Source: Neoscytalidium dimidiatum
Lineage: Eukaryota; Ascomycota; Dothideomycetes; Botryosphaeriales; Botryosphaeriaceae
Reading direction: 5' to 3'
Assembly: GCA_037367355.1 (NCBI GenBank)
Contig: CM074703.1
Location: 2,852,001 to 2,916,000, forward strand
DNA: 64,000 bases
In this document: positions 9,462 through 21,848 of the stretch, piece by piece
Numbering within the stretch: the stretch's first letter is position 1
Layout of the letters: each line of letters begins with the position of its first letter
Program-made: the position numbers and the translations under genes
The notes under the pieces: generated by a model
Database searches by the model: none
Told to the model about the DNA's origin: nothing
Seen by the model: only the letters and a program-made list of their open reading frames with translations

Positions 9462-12267
9462 ATGCCCGCCGCTCCAACCTCCAAGCAGCAGCAGTCGCAG
9501 CAGCGGAAGCCGCCTCGGAGACACGTAACCACTGCGTGTCTAGCATGCCGTGAATCCAAGATCAAGGCTTGCCTCACAGAGCCTTGCCTCCCAGACAATC
9601 GCTAACCCATCCCAGTGCGATGGCGGCCAGCCCAGCTGTGAAAAATGCAAGGCAAAGGGGAGGGAGTGCAAATACTCGCAGGACGAGGACAAGAGGAGGT
9701 GAGCGTCCGCAGCCCCGCCCGCCCCGGAATATGCCCTTCGTTGACCGTGCGCCGCCAGAGTCTCGTTGCGCAATGCTATTGAGATCCTGTCCGCAAGAGT
9801 AGACCAGCTCAGCCAGCACATCCTCAACAATGGCCTCCAGCTACCTCCAATGGAACCCGAGGCTGCCGCAAGCCTCGGCCGCATCTTGGACGTCTTGCGC
9901 CTGCCCGCTGCGAATTCTTCAGCCATCAAGTCCGCCACTTTCGCCGCGCCGAATCCGACCGCCGACCAGGGGCCAACTGGACTGGACTTTGCACCCGCTG
10001 GATTCGACTGGAACTTTCTTGATGGCCAATCATGGAACGCCCCCTTCACTGCTCCAAGCAACGTCAGCCAAGGCTTCCACACTGGTGTTGATCCCTCCTC
10101 CGTCTCCAGGCCGCCTGTCTCGGATTCAATCAACCCGACCACTCAGCAATTCACTTCTCCGTCCGCGAGTCAGCCATTCGCTTCGCCTCCGACCACTCAG
10201 GCATACACTTCGCCGCCCACGGCGCAAGCTTTGACTTCTCCTCCCACCACTCAAGCATATTCTGCGCCTGCCCAGACTCAGCCGGTACCCACGATTGAAC
10301 AGCATCCGGGCCTAACCGACAGTTCTGCAGATGATGCCGACGATGAGAGCGAGGACGAGCTCATCAAGCAGATCTCAACTCGCATGGGCTCTCTGCAGCT
10401 CGCCCCCGATGGCCACCTGCGTTACTATGGCGCCACTTCGAATATCCTCTGTGACTTCCCGGACACAGACCACCACCAGGCTAGGCGATCTGTACGCAAG
10501 GAAGGTCGTGATGTATTAGAGGCCGCAAATCTGGACAAGACCGTGGATCCAGCCATAGAGGAGCACCTTATCAATCTCTACTTTGCCTGGCAGGACCCCT
10601 TCTTCCATGTTGTGGATGAGAAGATGTATCGCATTGGCAGAGACGAATGGCGCCTGGAAAACAAGGATGTCGGCTACTATTCTGAGGTCTTAACCAACGC
10701 CATGTGCGCCGCTGGTGCTGCGTTTGACGCCCGTTACCACCCCAATTTCGTTACTTGGCCCAAATCTCTGGCGGATTATTTTGCAGACAGAGCCAAGGCT
10801 CTACTTGAACTGGAGATGGACAGCCCTTGTCTGGCCACAGTACAGGCTTTGGTCATTCTGGGAGGGCACGAGATGGCTTGCAAGCGAGACGCGCGCGGCT
10901 GGCTTTACAGTGGTATGGCCATGCGACTTGCATTCGATCTAGGCCTCCATCTCGACATGACAGAATACGTCAAAAAGGGAAAGATTTCCGCCACTGAAGC
11001 AGACATTCGTCGTACCACATTCTGGGGTACCTACATTGTCGACCACCTTTCCGGTTTCTATTACGGAAGACCAGTCAGGATCAACAATGGTGACATTGCG
11101 GCGGAGAAGCCGACCATGGACGCATCCAAAGGCATCATGAGTGCGTGGGTACCATACGGATCACATACTCCGATGGCATCAGACCCGACCTTGTGCTATC
11201 AGGTTCCGTTGGAGTTGGTCACGCGAGCATCAGTTGAGCTTTGCGAAATCATGGAGCCGTTAGGCCATGTTCTCTACGGTGTCTCCAACATCTCCAGGCA
11301 GGATCTCCACCACCTTTCCTACAGGGTAACGGACCAAATGTTCCAGTGGAAGGCGAATTTGCCGCCTCTCCTACAGGTAGACTACCATGACACCACAACG
11401 GCTTACCTTCCGCACGTCTTGATGCTCCACATGCTGTACCACCAGATGATGATATATATTCACCGGCCATACGTCTCGAAGACATATATTCAGCCGATGC
11501 CTCCCCAAGGCCCTGGTCCTATGCACGCTTTGCAAATGTGCATAGAGTCCTCCACGGCCATTGTCGACATTCTCCGTCTGTATGAGCAACGATATACCTT
11601 CCGCCGCATGAACATTCACGCCGTCTCCATCATCTTCACGACTTCCTTGATTCTCATTTTCATAATTTGCTCCAAGCAACGCGGAACCACACCCCCGTTC
11701 CCTGGTACCAGTTCGAGCAATGCAAACCTTGTTAATAAGGGGTTAAGTGGCACGCCAGCAGAGAACGCTATTGCTCAACTCAGTGTCTGCTTCCGAGCGC
11801 TGGAGGATCTTACTCAGTCCTATGACTCGGCACGCCGCACGCGTGAATTTCTCGTCGCTCTGCAGCAGCGTTGGCAACAGCAAGGCCGGAACTGGAACCG
11901 CAACAGCGCAAGTGGCTCGAAGAGACATCTTAAGGATCGCCCCCAACCCACGACCCAGCCGCCAGAGAACAAGCGTCCCCGCGGCAGCACGTACGGCGCC
12001 AGCTCGCTGACCACCACTGCGGGACCTAACTCCAGTATTGGTGCCGGCGATGCGGGGAGCACACAATCAACCTCAAATGCGGGGCAGCCTAACCATACAA
12101 ATGGCGGCATTGGCCCGGCTGCAGGGTCCGCGGGTAATGACTTCGACATTGATTGGAGCAACTTCGGCCCCACGGCCCGCGATGGCCAGAACAGCCCTGA
12201 CAGCTTAGGCGAAGATATTCTCGCGCAGCTGTGCTCGATTGGCCCGGGTGGCGTCGCATTCCCTTGA
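9462..12267 (+). CDS. Zn(II)2Cys6 transcription factor with Fungal_trans domain
   Basis: A three-exon model (9462-9566, 9616-9698, 9759-12267) gives 898 residues. The binuclear zinc cluster has Cys at 26, 29, 36, 43, 46 and 53 (x2, x6, x6, x2, x6 spacing). It is formed only by joining exons 1 and 2 across a 49-bp intron that starts with GC, not GT, and carries a GCTAAC branch point. The linker continues DKRRVSLRNAIEILSARVDQL, a coiled-coil-like dimerisation segment. The middle region (about 300-600) has Fungal_trans features, including YSGMAMRLAFDLGLH and RRTTFWGTYIVDHLSGFYYGR. A Ser/Pro/Thr/Gln repeat lies at about residues 190-235 and the C-terminus is Gly/Asn/Thr-rich. The regulated pathway cannot be told from sequence; HSP78 and APS kinase are unrelated neighbours. 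Confidence 0.88.
10138..10275 (+). repeat. Imperfect in-frame repeat of a TSPPTTQA-like unit
   Basis: Inside the regulator, about four or five imperfect copies of an 8-12-residue Ser/Pro/Thr/Gln unit (FTSP, FASPPTTQA, YTSPPTAQA, LTSPPTTQA, YSAPAQTQ) follow each other. It is low-complexity linker sequence and likely length-variable between strains. Confidence 0.75.
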
Positions 12268-13415
12268 ACTCAAAGCGGGGATCTTCGGCAGTTCAGCAGC
12301 GAGCCCTGCGTGCGTCAACTCAGGAACATGACGTCGTGAAACTTTTGTTTTCGAAAGGATATCGTTTCCCTTCCGAGAGTCTTCCTTGACTGACGGCAAC
12401 TCCCTCTGACCGCCACCAATAGCCATTATCTCTTTGCAACGGCTGATATACATGCGTGTCATTCGACTCTCTTCGTCTTCCCCTTCTGGAAACGTCCGCG
12501 AATCGGTCTTGATCTTGCTCTGAGGATGCCAGGTGCGGTACACACAGGGACTCGGCTACACTGTCTTTACTCTCCTCTCAACGTCTTATCGACTGGAATC
12601 GCACGGTTTCCTCCGAGGCTGTAAGAAGCTTTTTCCGAAGTTCTTCCTCTCCCCTGCATGGAATTGCTTTGGCACGGCAAATGCCTTATCTTAGAGGTAT
12701 TTGCCGGGACTCGTGTCGATTTCCTTTATTCTCTTTGGTCATTTATCGTCACGCTTCTGCCTAGGCTGTAGTACCGCCTTCTTCTCTTCTGTTTGTCTCT
12801 TTCCAGTAAGGGCCAATAGGGAGAAGTAGGAAGGGAAGACGAAAGCTAGCTGAAGTCCAAGACAACCTGGTAAAAATCTCTGGGTGGTACAGGATGGTTG
12901 TGAAAAGTGGTGTGCAGCGTTCTGTTTCTGTTAACATCTGTTGACCGTGCCTTGATGCATTCACTTTTCGTCTCACAGAAATGTTTGGAGGTGGTGAACA
13001 CGTGAATGGCCCGGTCAACTATTACTTGATTTCCCTATTTTGGTGTCTCCTTTGGTGGAGGGCACATACCCTCTATTGCCTGTCTGTTGCGTAATTAGCG
13101 TTGGTAGAATCGGATCTGTTTCTTTCTTTCTCGGCACTACATAACTGGCTGCTTCTTTGCGTGTTGCACGTGAATCGTGAATATCTCCGGGTCGCGAAGT
13201 TAAAGCTTGCCACACTAGCACAAAAAAAAAAGAAAGGACATGTACATCAGGTCCACGCATCTGTCCATATTATTTTTTGCATGCAGCCTCGGCCGCGTCT
13301 ATATACATCGTAGTCCTCACTTCTACAGCAAGTCTTTCCTTCTACCTTCCCGACTTATTCTCAAAACCCTCTCTCATCTCCCACTCAGAAAGAGGGGGGA
13401 AAAAAAAAATAAAAT
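12268..13415. other. Intergenic region between convergent genes, no gene seen
   Basis: 1.15 kb between the regulator and APS kinase, which point towards each other. T-rich and pyrimidine-rich stretches fit 3' untranslated regions of both genes. An A10 run occurs at about 13221-13230 and an A9 run at about 13401-13409. Confidence 0.6.
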
Positions 13416-14505
13416 CTAAGCCTTCAACAACCCCCTGCCCTGCAGGTACTCGACGATCTTCGCGACGGCGTCCTCGACGGGGGTCTCGGCGCTCTTGATC
13501 AGGATCTCCGGGCTCTCGGGCTCCTCGTAGGGCGCGCTGACGCCGGTGAACTCGGGGATGATGCCCGCGCGCGCCTTCTTGTACAGGCCCTTCGGGTCGC
13601 GCTTCTCGGCGTCCTCGACGCTGATCTGCACGTACACCTCGATGAAGGGCAGCGGCTCGTCCGCGCTGCCCTCGGGGACGGCGGCGTGCAGGGCGCGCGC
13701 CGAGTCGCGGTCGGCTTTGTAGGGCGAGATGAAGGAGGTGATGGCGATGGCGGACGAGTCGGCGAAGAGCTTGGCGACCTGTTGGAAGGGGGGAGAAGAC
13801 GTTAGTGCGGGTGAGGTCGCGGGAGATGGAGGAATGGTGATTGAGGAAGGGGTGGTTGCGTGATGGGCGCCGCGCTGCTGGGCGTGGTGGTGGGCGCGCT
13901 TGGCTGGGCTGGATTGGCGGCGGGTTGGCGTGGCTGGAAATTTTTTTTTTTTTCCTCTTTCTTTCCCTCCGATGGTGCCATTCCGCTTGCCCGCTTTCCC
14001 ACGCCATAGCCTGAGCAGGCGGCCTCGCTCGCCCGTCCACCCGCTTAAGTGGTCGTGTGTGGTGGTTTCCTCATACCTCGCCTATCCTGCGGATGTTCTC
14101 GTTGCGGTCCTTCTCGGAGAAGCCGAGGTCCTTGTTCAGGCCGAAGCGCACGTTGTCGCCGTCCAGACGGTAAGCGGCGTAGCCCAGGTGCAGCAGGTGC
14201 TGCTCGAGGGCGGTCGCGATGGTCGACTTGCCCGATGCCGACAGGCCGGTGAACCACAGCGTGAAGCCCTTCTGCTTGCGGTATTCGCTGCGCTCCTTGC
14301 GCGTGAGGCCGGGGTGCCAGGTGATGTTGCTGGATAGAAGGTGAATTTTAGCTCATACAGAGTCTAAGTAGCTCTCGTGTGGTGTAGGTTTGATAGAATA
14401 GTATCGTGTGAAAAGCAGATGCGGGGCGGCGAAAGGCCCGAAGGCGGGGCAGGCTGAATACAAGGAAATGTTCGCAGAGAAGCGGAAGTGCACTTACGTT
14501 GCCAT
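13416..14505 (-). CDS. MET14: Adenylylsulfate (APS) kinase
   Basis: Makes PAPS from APS and ATP in sulfate assimilation. Three exons (14505-14498, 14329-14077, 13778-13416) give 207 residues, the usual size. The first exon has only 8 nt (ATG, Ala codon and two bases); the joined N-terminus [12 protein letters not shown] matches the family, which supports this start. The P-loop is GLSASGKST (31-39). The APS-binding segment [11 protein letters not shown] follows (58 onward), then [16 protein letters not shown], the [10 protein letters not shown] block, and the lid/phosphate segment [10 protein letters not shown]. The introns are 168 bp and 298 bp, longer than usual in this window; the second contains a T-rich tract. 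MET14 is the yeast name used by homology. Confidence 0.95.
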
Positions 14506-15354
14506 TGTGTGAGATGTGATGGTTCAATGGGTATCTGGGAAAGAGGAGGAGGAGAGTTTGGGGGTCAGGAGAGAGGACGGGCTGAAGAGAGGGAGAATAG
14601 GGTCCCTGGGGAGTTTTTGATTAGCGGTTGACGTTGCCCCTCCCGCTCAACGCGTGGCCGGCACGGCGCGCTGTCCGTAGGGCTGAAACACCACTGCCTT
14701 CCTGTTGCGAGATGCCTCTCAACAACCTCTTCCCTCTCCAGCTTCCTAATATGGGAGGAGGAGGCAATGTCACTCGGCGACTCCGATACCGATCTCCGAC
14801 GTCAACGGCAAAGAGCGAGCTTCTTGTGATCTTGAGGTCTTCACGAAACCGTCCTGGTGACGCTTCTTATCGATAAGCTGAGCCTGGGGTTCGGGCTGAT
14901 CGCAATTCCGCTCGTCGTCTGAGCGGAGGGCGCCTCGTCTCAACTTTACACAATCCACTCCATAAGTCCTCAAGGCCCCTCTACAGCTGCTGGCGTCACT
15001 TGTAAAGGGTTAGAACATCTACTTAAGTAGCATCTATTGACCAAGGATAAATTACTTACGGGACGTACAGATGAAAGTCAGCCAGCGCAGGACTCCCTCG
15101 TTTGGCAGGCAGGTGTTCTCACCTTTCTTGTTTATCTGCAAGCATACATGGCATCTTCGCGCTGTAGAAGCGCTTAAAACAGCATGGAGGTGCAGCACAT
15201 TTCTGTACACTCAAGCGACTTGCAGATTGGCCAGCCCCGCAGCAAGATTCAGGTTAGGCTGTGCGGCTGACATGCTCTTTAAGAGCTGAACACCCCCCCT
15301 CTACCGCCCTTTTCTTTCAGCTCCCTGAATTCTTAGCCCTTCATCATTTGCACC
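14506..15354. other. Intergenic region, divergent promoters
   Basis: 849 bp between the starts of APS kinase (minus) and the membrane-protein gene (plus). No coding potential is recognised. Confidence 0.55.
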
Positions 15355-16963
15355 ATGCGTTACGCAAGAGCGATCTTGGTCTTGTCTGCCTTCTCTGCCA
15401 CTTTGGCAGTCTACCTACTGCTCTATTCTCTCAAGACGGCGTCGTCCATCTTGCCGCGCAGCACCATGTGTCCTGGCTTTGATGGGAATCCAGACCTGTA
15501 TGGCTTAGGCATCCGTCTCGGTGTCTACCTGCAATGGTTTTCCTCGTGGCTCTCGAACACTATTGATCCGGCTGAGGCTGCTGCAGATAATCACAGCGCA
15601 AATTCCATATTTCTCTTAGCTATTCTCATCGCTCTCACCGTCGCTGTACCGGCTAATGAGATCAGGCCTGCCGAAGCGTATATCATGATCATGATTTGCT
15701 TCGGGTTTGTTTTAACGGTCCTATCTGTGTTCGGGATACGTATTTTCTTCCTAAGGTTCTCGTCACTCTCGCTATTTCTGGACACGCATTCGACCAAGAT
15801 TTCGAAACTCATCGACATGAGCTTAAGACCCTATACAGAGTATCTCTATGACTACATTAAGATTGTTAAGTCGGTGACGTCGATTCCTTCGTCGCAGTAC
15901 TGTAAATCTTTGCTCCAGTGGGTTCTACAGGGGCCTTTGATGACAGGTAATGCCCAAGCCCTGTCTAGTAGACTCGATGAATTCGACTTTCTTCGCCATC
16001 CATCTTTGTCGTGGTCTGGTGTTGTCTGGAGGATTACGATTCTTTGCTACCTCACCGGCTTCAGTATGTGGCTTTGGTGGTCATCTTGGATCCTCGAGCA
16101 TGACAGGGATGGAACAGGAGCTTGCGTTTCATCGGTATATTTCTTCGGTCCGCAACCATTGGCATCCGGCCTGACAATCTTCTACAAAATTGCGACCACG
16201 GCTCTCAGCATCTTTGCATTAGGTCTGGCATTGTTTATATTACCACGTGTTTTAATCATCATGAACGGCCTTATCTACACGGAAGGTGCCAACCTGATAT
16301 TACGGGATGGAATCATGGATCCAAGCTTTCGAATGCCCTTCGGAACCTTCAAGATGGTTTTTGAAGTAGCTGGGAAGTTCAATCCATCCTTATTTGCAAT
16401 CTCGCAGCTTTTCGATGCGACGGTGGGGGGTGCGGCAAATCACGACGATCCCAGAGAGCGTATCGAGTTCATGATGCGTCGAGGTCAAGAGTCCCACTCG
16501 ATCAGCACTGGAAGTGAAAAACACAAACAAAATTGGTGAGTGCTACTCAATTTATAATAGGTTCTACTTATTTACCACTTGACAGGCCGTATGCGTTTCA
16601 CTTTTCGGTTTGCTTCCATATTTCTGTCCTCGTTACAATGGCATGCTTCGTTGCATTCATCGAGAAGACGATTATCGGAGCAAACATCGCGGGCGTGTAT
16701 TCGATAAGATCTACTGGTCAGCTTATTCCTTTCATCATTGGCGTGGTATCAAGTCTTAGGACGATCACCCGGGTAATCATACTTTATTGGCTCAACAATC
16801 AAAAGGTATTTGATACGGAAGGAGAAAGTATAGTTGACACATGCTGATTATCAGTTTGCAGAAGAAAGCTGAAGACGTCGAAACCCAAGAAAAGACTCCT
16901 CAAACAAGCCTCGGTTTGGATCATGCCAAGACTCCACGTACTGTCACTCAATTAGGTTTGTAA
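15355..16963 (+). CDS. Unrecognised multi-span membrane protein
   Basis: Three exons (15355-16535, 16586-16805, 16862-16963; introns of 50 and 56 bp) give 500 residues. I do not recognise a named family. A signal-like hydrophobic N-terminus is followed by CPGFDGNPDLYGLGIRLGVYLQW, a block I associate with uncharacterised fungal membrane proteins. There are about seven further hydrophobic segments (two around residues 80-130, then near 225-245, 255-320, 415-435 and 445-465). The C-terminus is short, polar and Lys/Glu/Thr-rich. Intron 2 could end at either of two nearby AGs; the second keeps phase and an open frame. The gene runs in the same direction as the AAA+ gene 845 bp downstream; whether they cooperate is unknown. 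Confidence 0.75.
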
Positions 16964-17807
16964 TATCTGCTGGATCGAGCATTTTCTTCATTGCAGGCTT
17001 CCCGCTAATGAAGAAATGCTGAGATTTTGCTACGGCTGATGGATCACAACAGATATGCAGCGTCGCCACACTTGTTAAAGCGAGCTGCGTGACCTGTCAA
17101 ATGACCCCGGCGACCGAAACAAAATTGGCCCAGCTGGAATTAACTTAATCCCAACAGCTCCTTTTTCAGAAGTGGAGAAGCACAGTTCTGGCAGCACCAA
17201 TTCGGCATGACGAGCAGCCGCATCTTACGCAGAAAACTATGTGTTGCACCTCGGATCTCTGGACACCCGTTCTGCGGTCTGGTGTAGGGTCTGCAACGTA
17301 AGCGAGTCGTCTGGATCAATCGCATGATTTGCTGTGGGCTCTGTCTCTTTCTACGTCCTGAGACCTTCGTTTTCCGCTGGGGCCGTCGCTCCGGCGGCGT
17401 GCCGCAGCTGACGGATCCCTTGGATGAACCTCCGAAAGTAGAAACTGATGTGGGGTCCAGGTCCTTTTTCCGGCTGGCATGAATGTGTAGGCAAAGCACG
17501 CCTCCGTCAGTGCAGAGCCTCACCTCATGTGGACCAAACCGCATGTGAGTTGAATTGATCCTGCCCGAATGCCTGAGACCGTGATCTCCATCATCCCGCG
17601 TCGCGGTTGGCCGGCACCAGGAGTACTTGCGTTTCAGACAACTTGATCTCCACACAGCCGAATGCACGGCTAAACTAGCGCTGGTCCCTTTACAAAGACC
17701 ATTTTCTCCTTGAAGGCAAGCCGCGCTTTTATTTTCCAGTGATTTCCTTGCCGCCAAGCATCTTCCTCTTCACCCCCAGGTCCGCGCGCCGAACCTTAAA
17801 GTTTGCC
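16964..17807. other. Intergenic region, no confident gene
   Basis: 844 bp. A 205-codon open frame exists on the minus strand, but it has no recognisable motif or splice structure and I do not count it as a gene. The region probably holds the promoter of the AAA+ gene. Confidence 0.5.
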
Positions 17808-20800
17808 ATGGCGACTCCAGACCTCAATACAAAGTCGGCCTCGCAACGAAGCTCCCAGGAGACCTTTTTCCTGTTGCCTGAAGTCTATTCCGCAGCCGAT
17901 TCTGACAGTTCGAGAACCGAAAGGGCTCCTAAGAAGGTTCCGAATGATGTGCAAGACAGGCCCTCCGAGCTGAAGATCGCCCTGGATGAAGATGTGCCGA
18001 ATGAGACCAGCATTGGATCGACGGATGATCAAGACAATTCAAACGACTTTCCCTCGAAATTCGAAGAGCCTTTGACCGGCAACACCCTCGATGAGCTCGA
18101 AGCCGAGCTCGGGACGCAACCTTTTGGCTTCAACCAAAGTCCATTAGAAAAAGCCGACTCTTTAATGGACGGTATGGAAGAAGAATTCGAAGCGAAACTT
18201 GCGAAAACTATGGTGCGCCGGTCGGAATACTATCCTGCGTCAAGCGAGGAGAGCGATGCTGCCAAGGCACATCGAAGGAAGAAAGCACACAAAGCGAAGA
18301 AGGATCGGGAGAGCGAGTCGCTTATGAAAAACCGTGTCGAAGTATTGGAAGCAATGTTGGCAGAGCTAATGGCTTCATCTGGAGCTTCTGGCGCGATCCT
18401 TGCAAGCGAAGCGAAGGCTTCCACTCCGTCACACTTCTCGGAAATCAAGGTGCCATCTCCAATTGCAATGAGGGCAGAGAAAAGGGTACCATCTCCAATC
18501 GAAAGCAGAACGGAAGCGAAAGCACTTTCTCCAATTGCAACGAGAGAGGAAGCACCAATGCCATCCCCACCACCAAAGGAACAGGAATCAAAGAGGTCGC
18601 CTTCGGCTACGAGCCCGAAAAATACGGACACGCTGCCAGCAGCATCAGGAGCCTCTACAGCCCAAGCCGAAAAGTCAGCATCTCCGGAGGCATCCCCAAG
18701 TCAGAGCAAATTTGCCATTCTTCCAAACCTCAACCCCATGGCCTGGCTTCAACGTCGTGATGCACCGGCGCTGGAATCAGAAGATCCTCATCCTTCTGAG
18801 TCGCCCTCCACAGCCAACCTCACTATCGATGCATCTTTTGCCGGTGACATCCCCAAAGCGAAATCTGCAAGTCCAGTCCGGCAGGTTCTCCCGCCTCGAA
18901 AAACGCCTTCACCTCCTGCTTCGAACAAAGCTCCACGAACCGTTACAGCTCAACCAGCTCCAGCTTGGGCCTCCTCAGACTACACTGGACCGCTTCCCGA
19001 GAATATACAATTTACCTCACCATATCTCCTCGCAGTTTTTGAAAGATTGGCGGGCAGTAAAGAGGACTGGACATCTGACGAAGGATTAGTTCTCTTTCGC
19101 CCTTACCGCCCTCTCATCCGCTATGAAGCTGTGATAAGAGCATTAAAGGAGCATTTACATGAAATGCACAAATCCTCTAGAGGTTCACAGAAGAGAGTCC
19201 CGACCTCCCTCAATGGTCTTCCTGGAGAGACGGAACGGTTGAATTTGCCGGATATGCCAGTGGATGACCAAGCTTTGCCCGACACCCAGCTTCTTGTCAT
19301 GTTCATCGACAACTGCCTCAAACCACACATTACCGATATAACCAGCGAAGATCTCCCGGAGATAGATTTTGCGGATCTATGGTATCTCTTCAAGCCTGGT
19401 GGTCTTGTAGTCTCGCCAAACGAGGATCAAGCCTACAGGGTGATCGAAGTGGTGCTACATTCGCATAACTCACGCAGGACCGCCACTCAGGATTCGTTCG
19501 GAATTAAATGCGTTCACATGGATTATGACGGACGTGTGATTGGACCTGTCACAACTTTCTTTCGCATTCCGAAATATATGGGGAAAAGAAGCATAGCATC
19601 CCTTTGCGTCTACCCTCTCCGGTTTAATGAGGATCCTTCTGGCCTCCAAAGACTTCTCGTGGACCGTGGTCGGAAATTCATGAGGGCGGTGTCTAACAGA
19701 CATATGTATTGTATGGGGACGACCATTGATGGCCACGAGCAAGTGAACGGCCAGGTCATGATTGACTTCGAGCAGGCGATTACTCACAACCCGCACTGGA
19801 AACCGGAAATACTGGGAATAGGAGAGTCTTTGCACGACAAGAGGGTGGACGATGGTTGCAGGGCGTGCGGCGCCGGAGACCACATATTATCAGACGTGTC
19901 TCTAGACAGAGAGTTGGCTTGGGAATACCTCCTGAAACAGGGAATGACGGCACCCTATCTCCGGTCGAGGAAGATGACGGGAGATACGTCGCTGATCAAC
20001 GATGATGAGCTGATGCTACTCACGCACCGGGTCCTCGGGTTCGTTCTCCGGACGCGAAGATGGGGTAAGTTTTTCTTCCACCTTTTAACACAGCTGCGTA
20101 TGTTCTGACAGACGTGAAGCGACCTTTAGCATCGAAGACATTCATGAGGTCGGCAGCATGGCAGATTGCGAATGCTTCAAGCGCCTTGTGCTGCCGAAAG
20201 GTCACAAGTCGATGTTAGAGTCTGTAGTGAGATCGCACTTCCGTAAAAGGGAGGGTAAGATGCACAGCCGGAAGCAATCAAACACCATTCGTGGAGAAGG
20301 TGAGCATGGAAACTACTCGATCAAGTAAGTCATTCGCTTACCTGTTACAGGAACTGGTCTGAGCATACTTCTTCACGGAGCACCTGGCGTTGGAAAAACG
20401 TGGACAGCAGGTTTGTGAAGATTCAAAAATCTAAGAAATTTCTGAGCTAACTTCTCAACAGAATGCATTGCCGGTTCTTTTGGGAAGCCACTTTTCTCCT
20501 TTAGTTGCGGTCAGTAAGAAACTTGGAAGTAAGGTCTTGCAAGTAACTTATACATAGTCGCAGGCGAGCTGGGAACCACACCAAGCGAAGTAGCAAAGCA
20601 ACTGGAGACAATCTTCACTCTGGCTCAGAAGTGGGATTGTGTGCTCCTCTTAGACGATGCTGACATGCTACTGTCCGAGCGCACAAAAGACGACTTTTCG
20701 AGGGATAGTCTAGTATCAGGTACATCTCCCTGCCCCAGCTGCCGCATCACTCACTCTCAGCCTTCCACTTACACCCTCAAGTATTCCTCCGCGCCCTCGA

Positions 20801-21848
20801 CTACTATGCCGGCGTCCTCTTCCTGACCACCAGCCGGGTCAGCACCTTCGATTCAGCCTTCCTCTCGCGCTTCCAGCTCAGCCTATATTATCCGCCCCTG
20901 GACGACAAGTCCAGCCTCGAGGTCTGGGAAGTCGGTATCTGGCAAACCCGCAAGCGCCAACGCAACATCCGCATCAAGGAAGACGAGATCCTCGAATTCG
21001 CCGGCGAGCTCTGGCACGCGACCCCCGCGGCCGAGCACTGGAACGGCCGGCAGATCCGCAACGCCTTCCAAGCCGCGATCGCGCTCGCCGAATCCGAAGC
21101 CTACAACGACAACAAAGCCGACCGGCTGGGCGGCTGGGCCGGGCTGCCGCAGCGCCGCGAGAGCAGGTGGGACGGGGCCGGAGGCAGTGCCGGCAAAGGC
21201 CAGCCCGCAGTCACGCTCCGGCGCCGCCACTTCGAGCTCGTAGCGCGAGCGAGCACGGCGTTCGCCCAGCGCCTGCCCAGCAGCCTTGGTACACCCCCTC
21301 CTCCCCCTCCTCCTCCTCCTGCTTCCGCCGCACCGCAGCAACACCAGCAGCAGCAACAGCAACAAGCCATATCCCGCGACGAGTTCGACCAGCCGCCCCT
21401 CCCGGCACCCGTCCGCGACCTCCGTCGCAACAACACCACCGGCCGCCGCGAGCGTGCCAACACCTTGCCCGACATCTCCGCCGGCCGCCGCCCCGCAACT
21501 CAAGCCTTCCCCCCACCGCCGCTGCCCCCGCTGCCGAACATGCCTCCACCTCCTCCTCCTCCTCCTCCTCCTCCGCCGCAGGCTGATGGAGGCCACAGCA
21601 GGAGGCCGTCCGTGTCGCGGAATCGCATGACGGCGCGGGCGAGGAGCTCCGTGGGCACGAGCTTGAGGCAGGAGATTTGGCCGGCGAGGGAGGAGGTCGA
21701 GAGTCCCGTGCCGGAGCTGCCGAGGAAGGAGCAGCAGCAGCAGCAGCAGCAGCCGGAGTTGCCGGGTGCGGAGAGGTGGTCGGTTGATCCGGATCGGCAT
21801 TTGATTGATTTGACCATGAAGATTCCGTATGAGCAGCTGCGGCTTTGA
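17808..21848 (+). CDS. Large fungal AAA+ ATPase with DUF7025-type middle region
   Basis: Six exons (17808-20064, 20120-20299, 20351-20410, 20462-20509, 20564-20719, 20782-21848) give 1255 residues with phase kept at every joint. The acidic Ser/Pro-rich N-terminus contains short repeats of an SPIAxR-like unit. The middle region (about 405-760) has LWYLFKPGGLVVSP and related blocks that I associate with DUF7025. The ATPase core has Walker A GAPGVGKT (822-829), Walker B LLLDDADML (Asp879-Asp880) and sensor region LFLTTSRV (913-920). Relatives usually have DE and TTNR, so the catalytic Glu appears replaced by Asp and the sensor Asn by Ser. The C-terminal tail is rich in poly-Pro and poly-Gln. Its substrate is unknown. 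The upstream in-frame ATG at 17739 is less likely because the next one sits in a better context. Confidence 0.85.

Noticed and set aside
17140..17757. 205-codon open frame on the minus strand upstream of the AAA+ gene
   Set aside because: No recognisable motif, no splice structure, Cys/Arg-rich random-looking composition; it lies in a probable promoter region.
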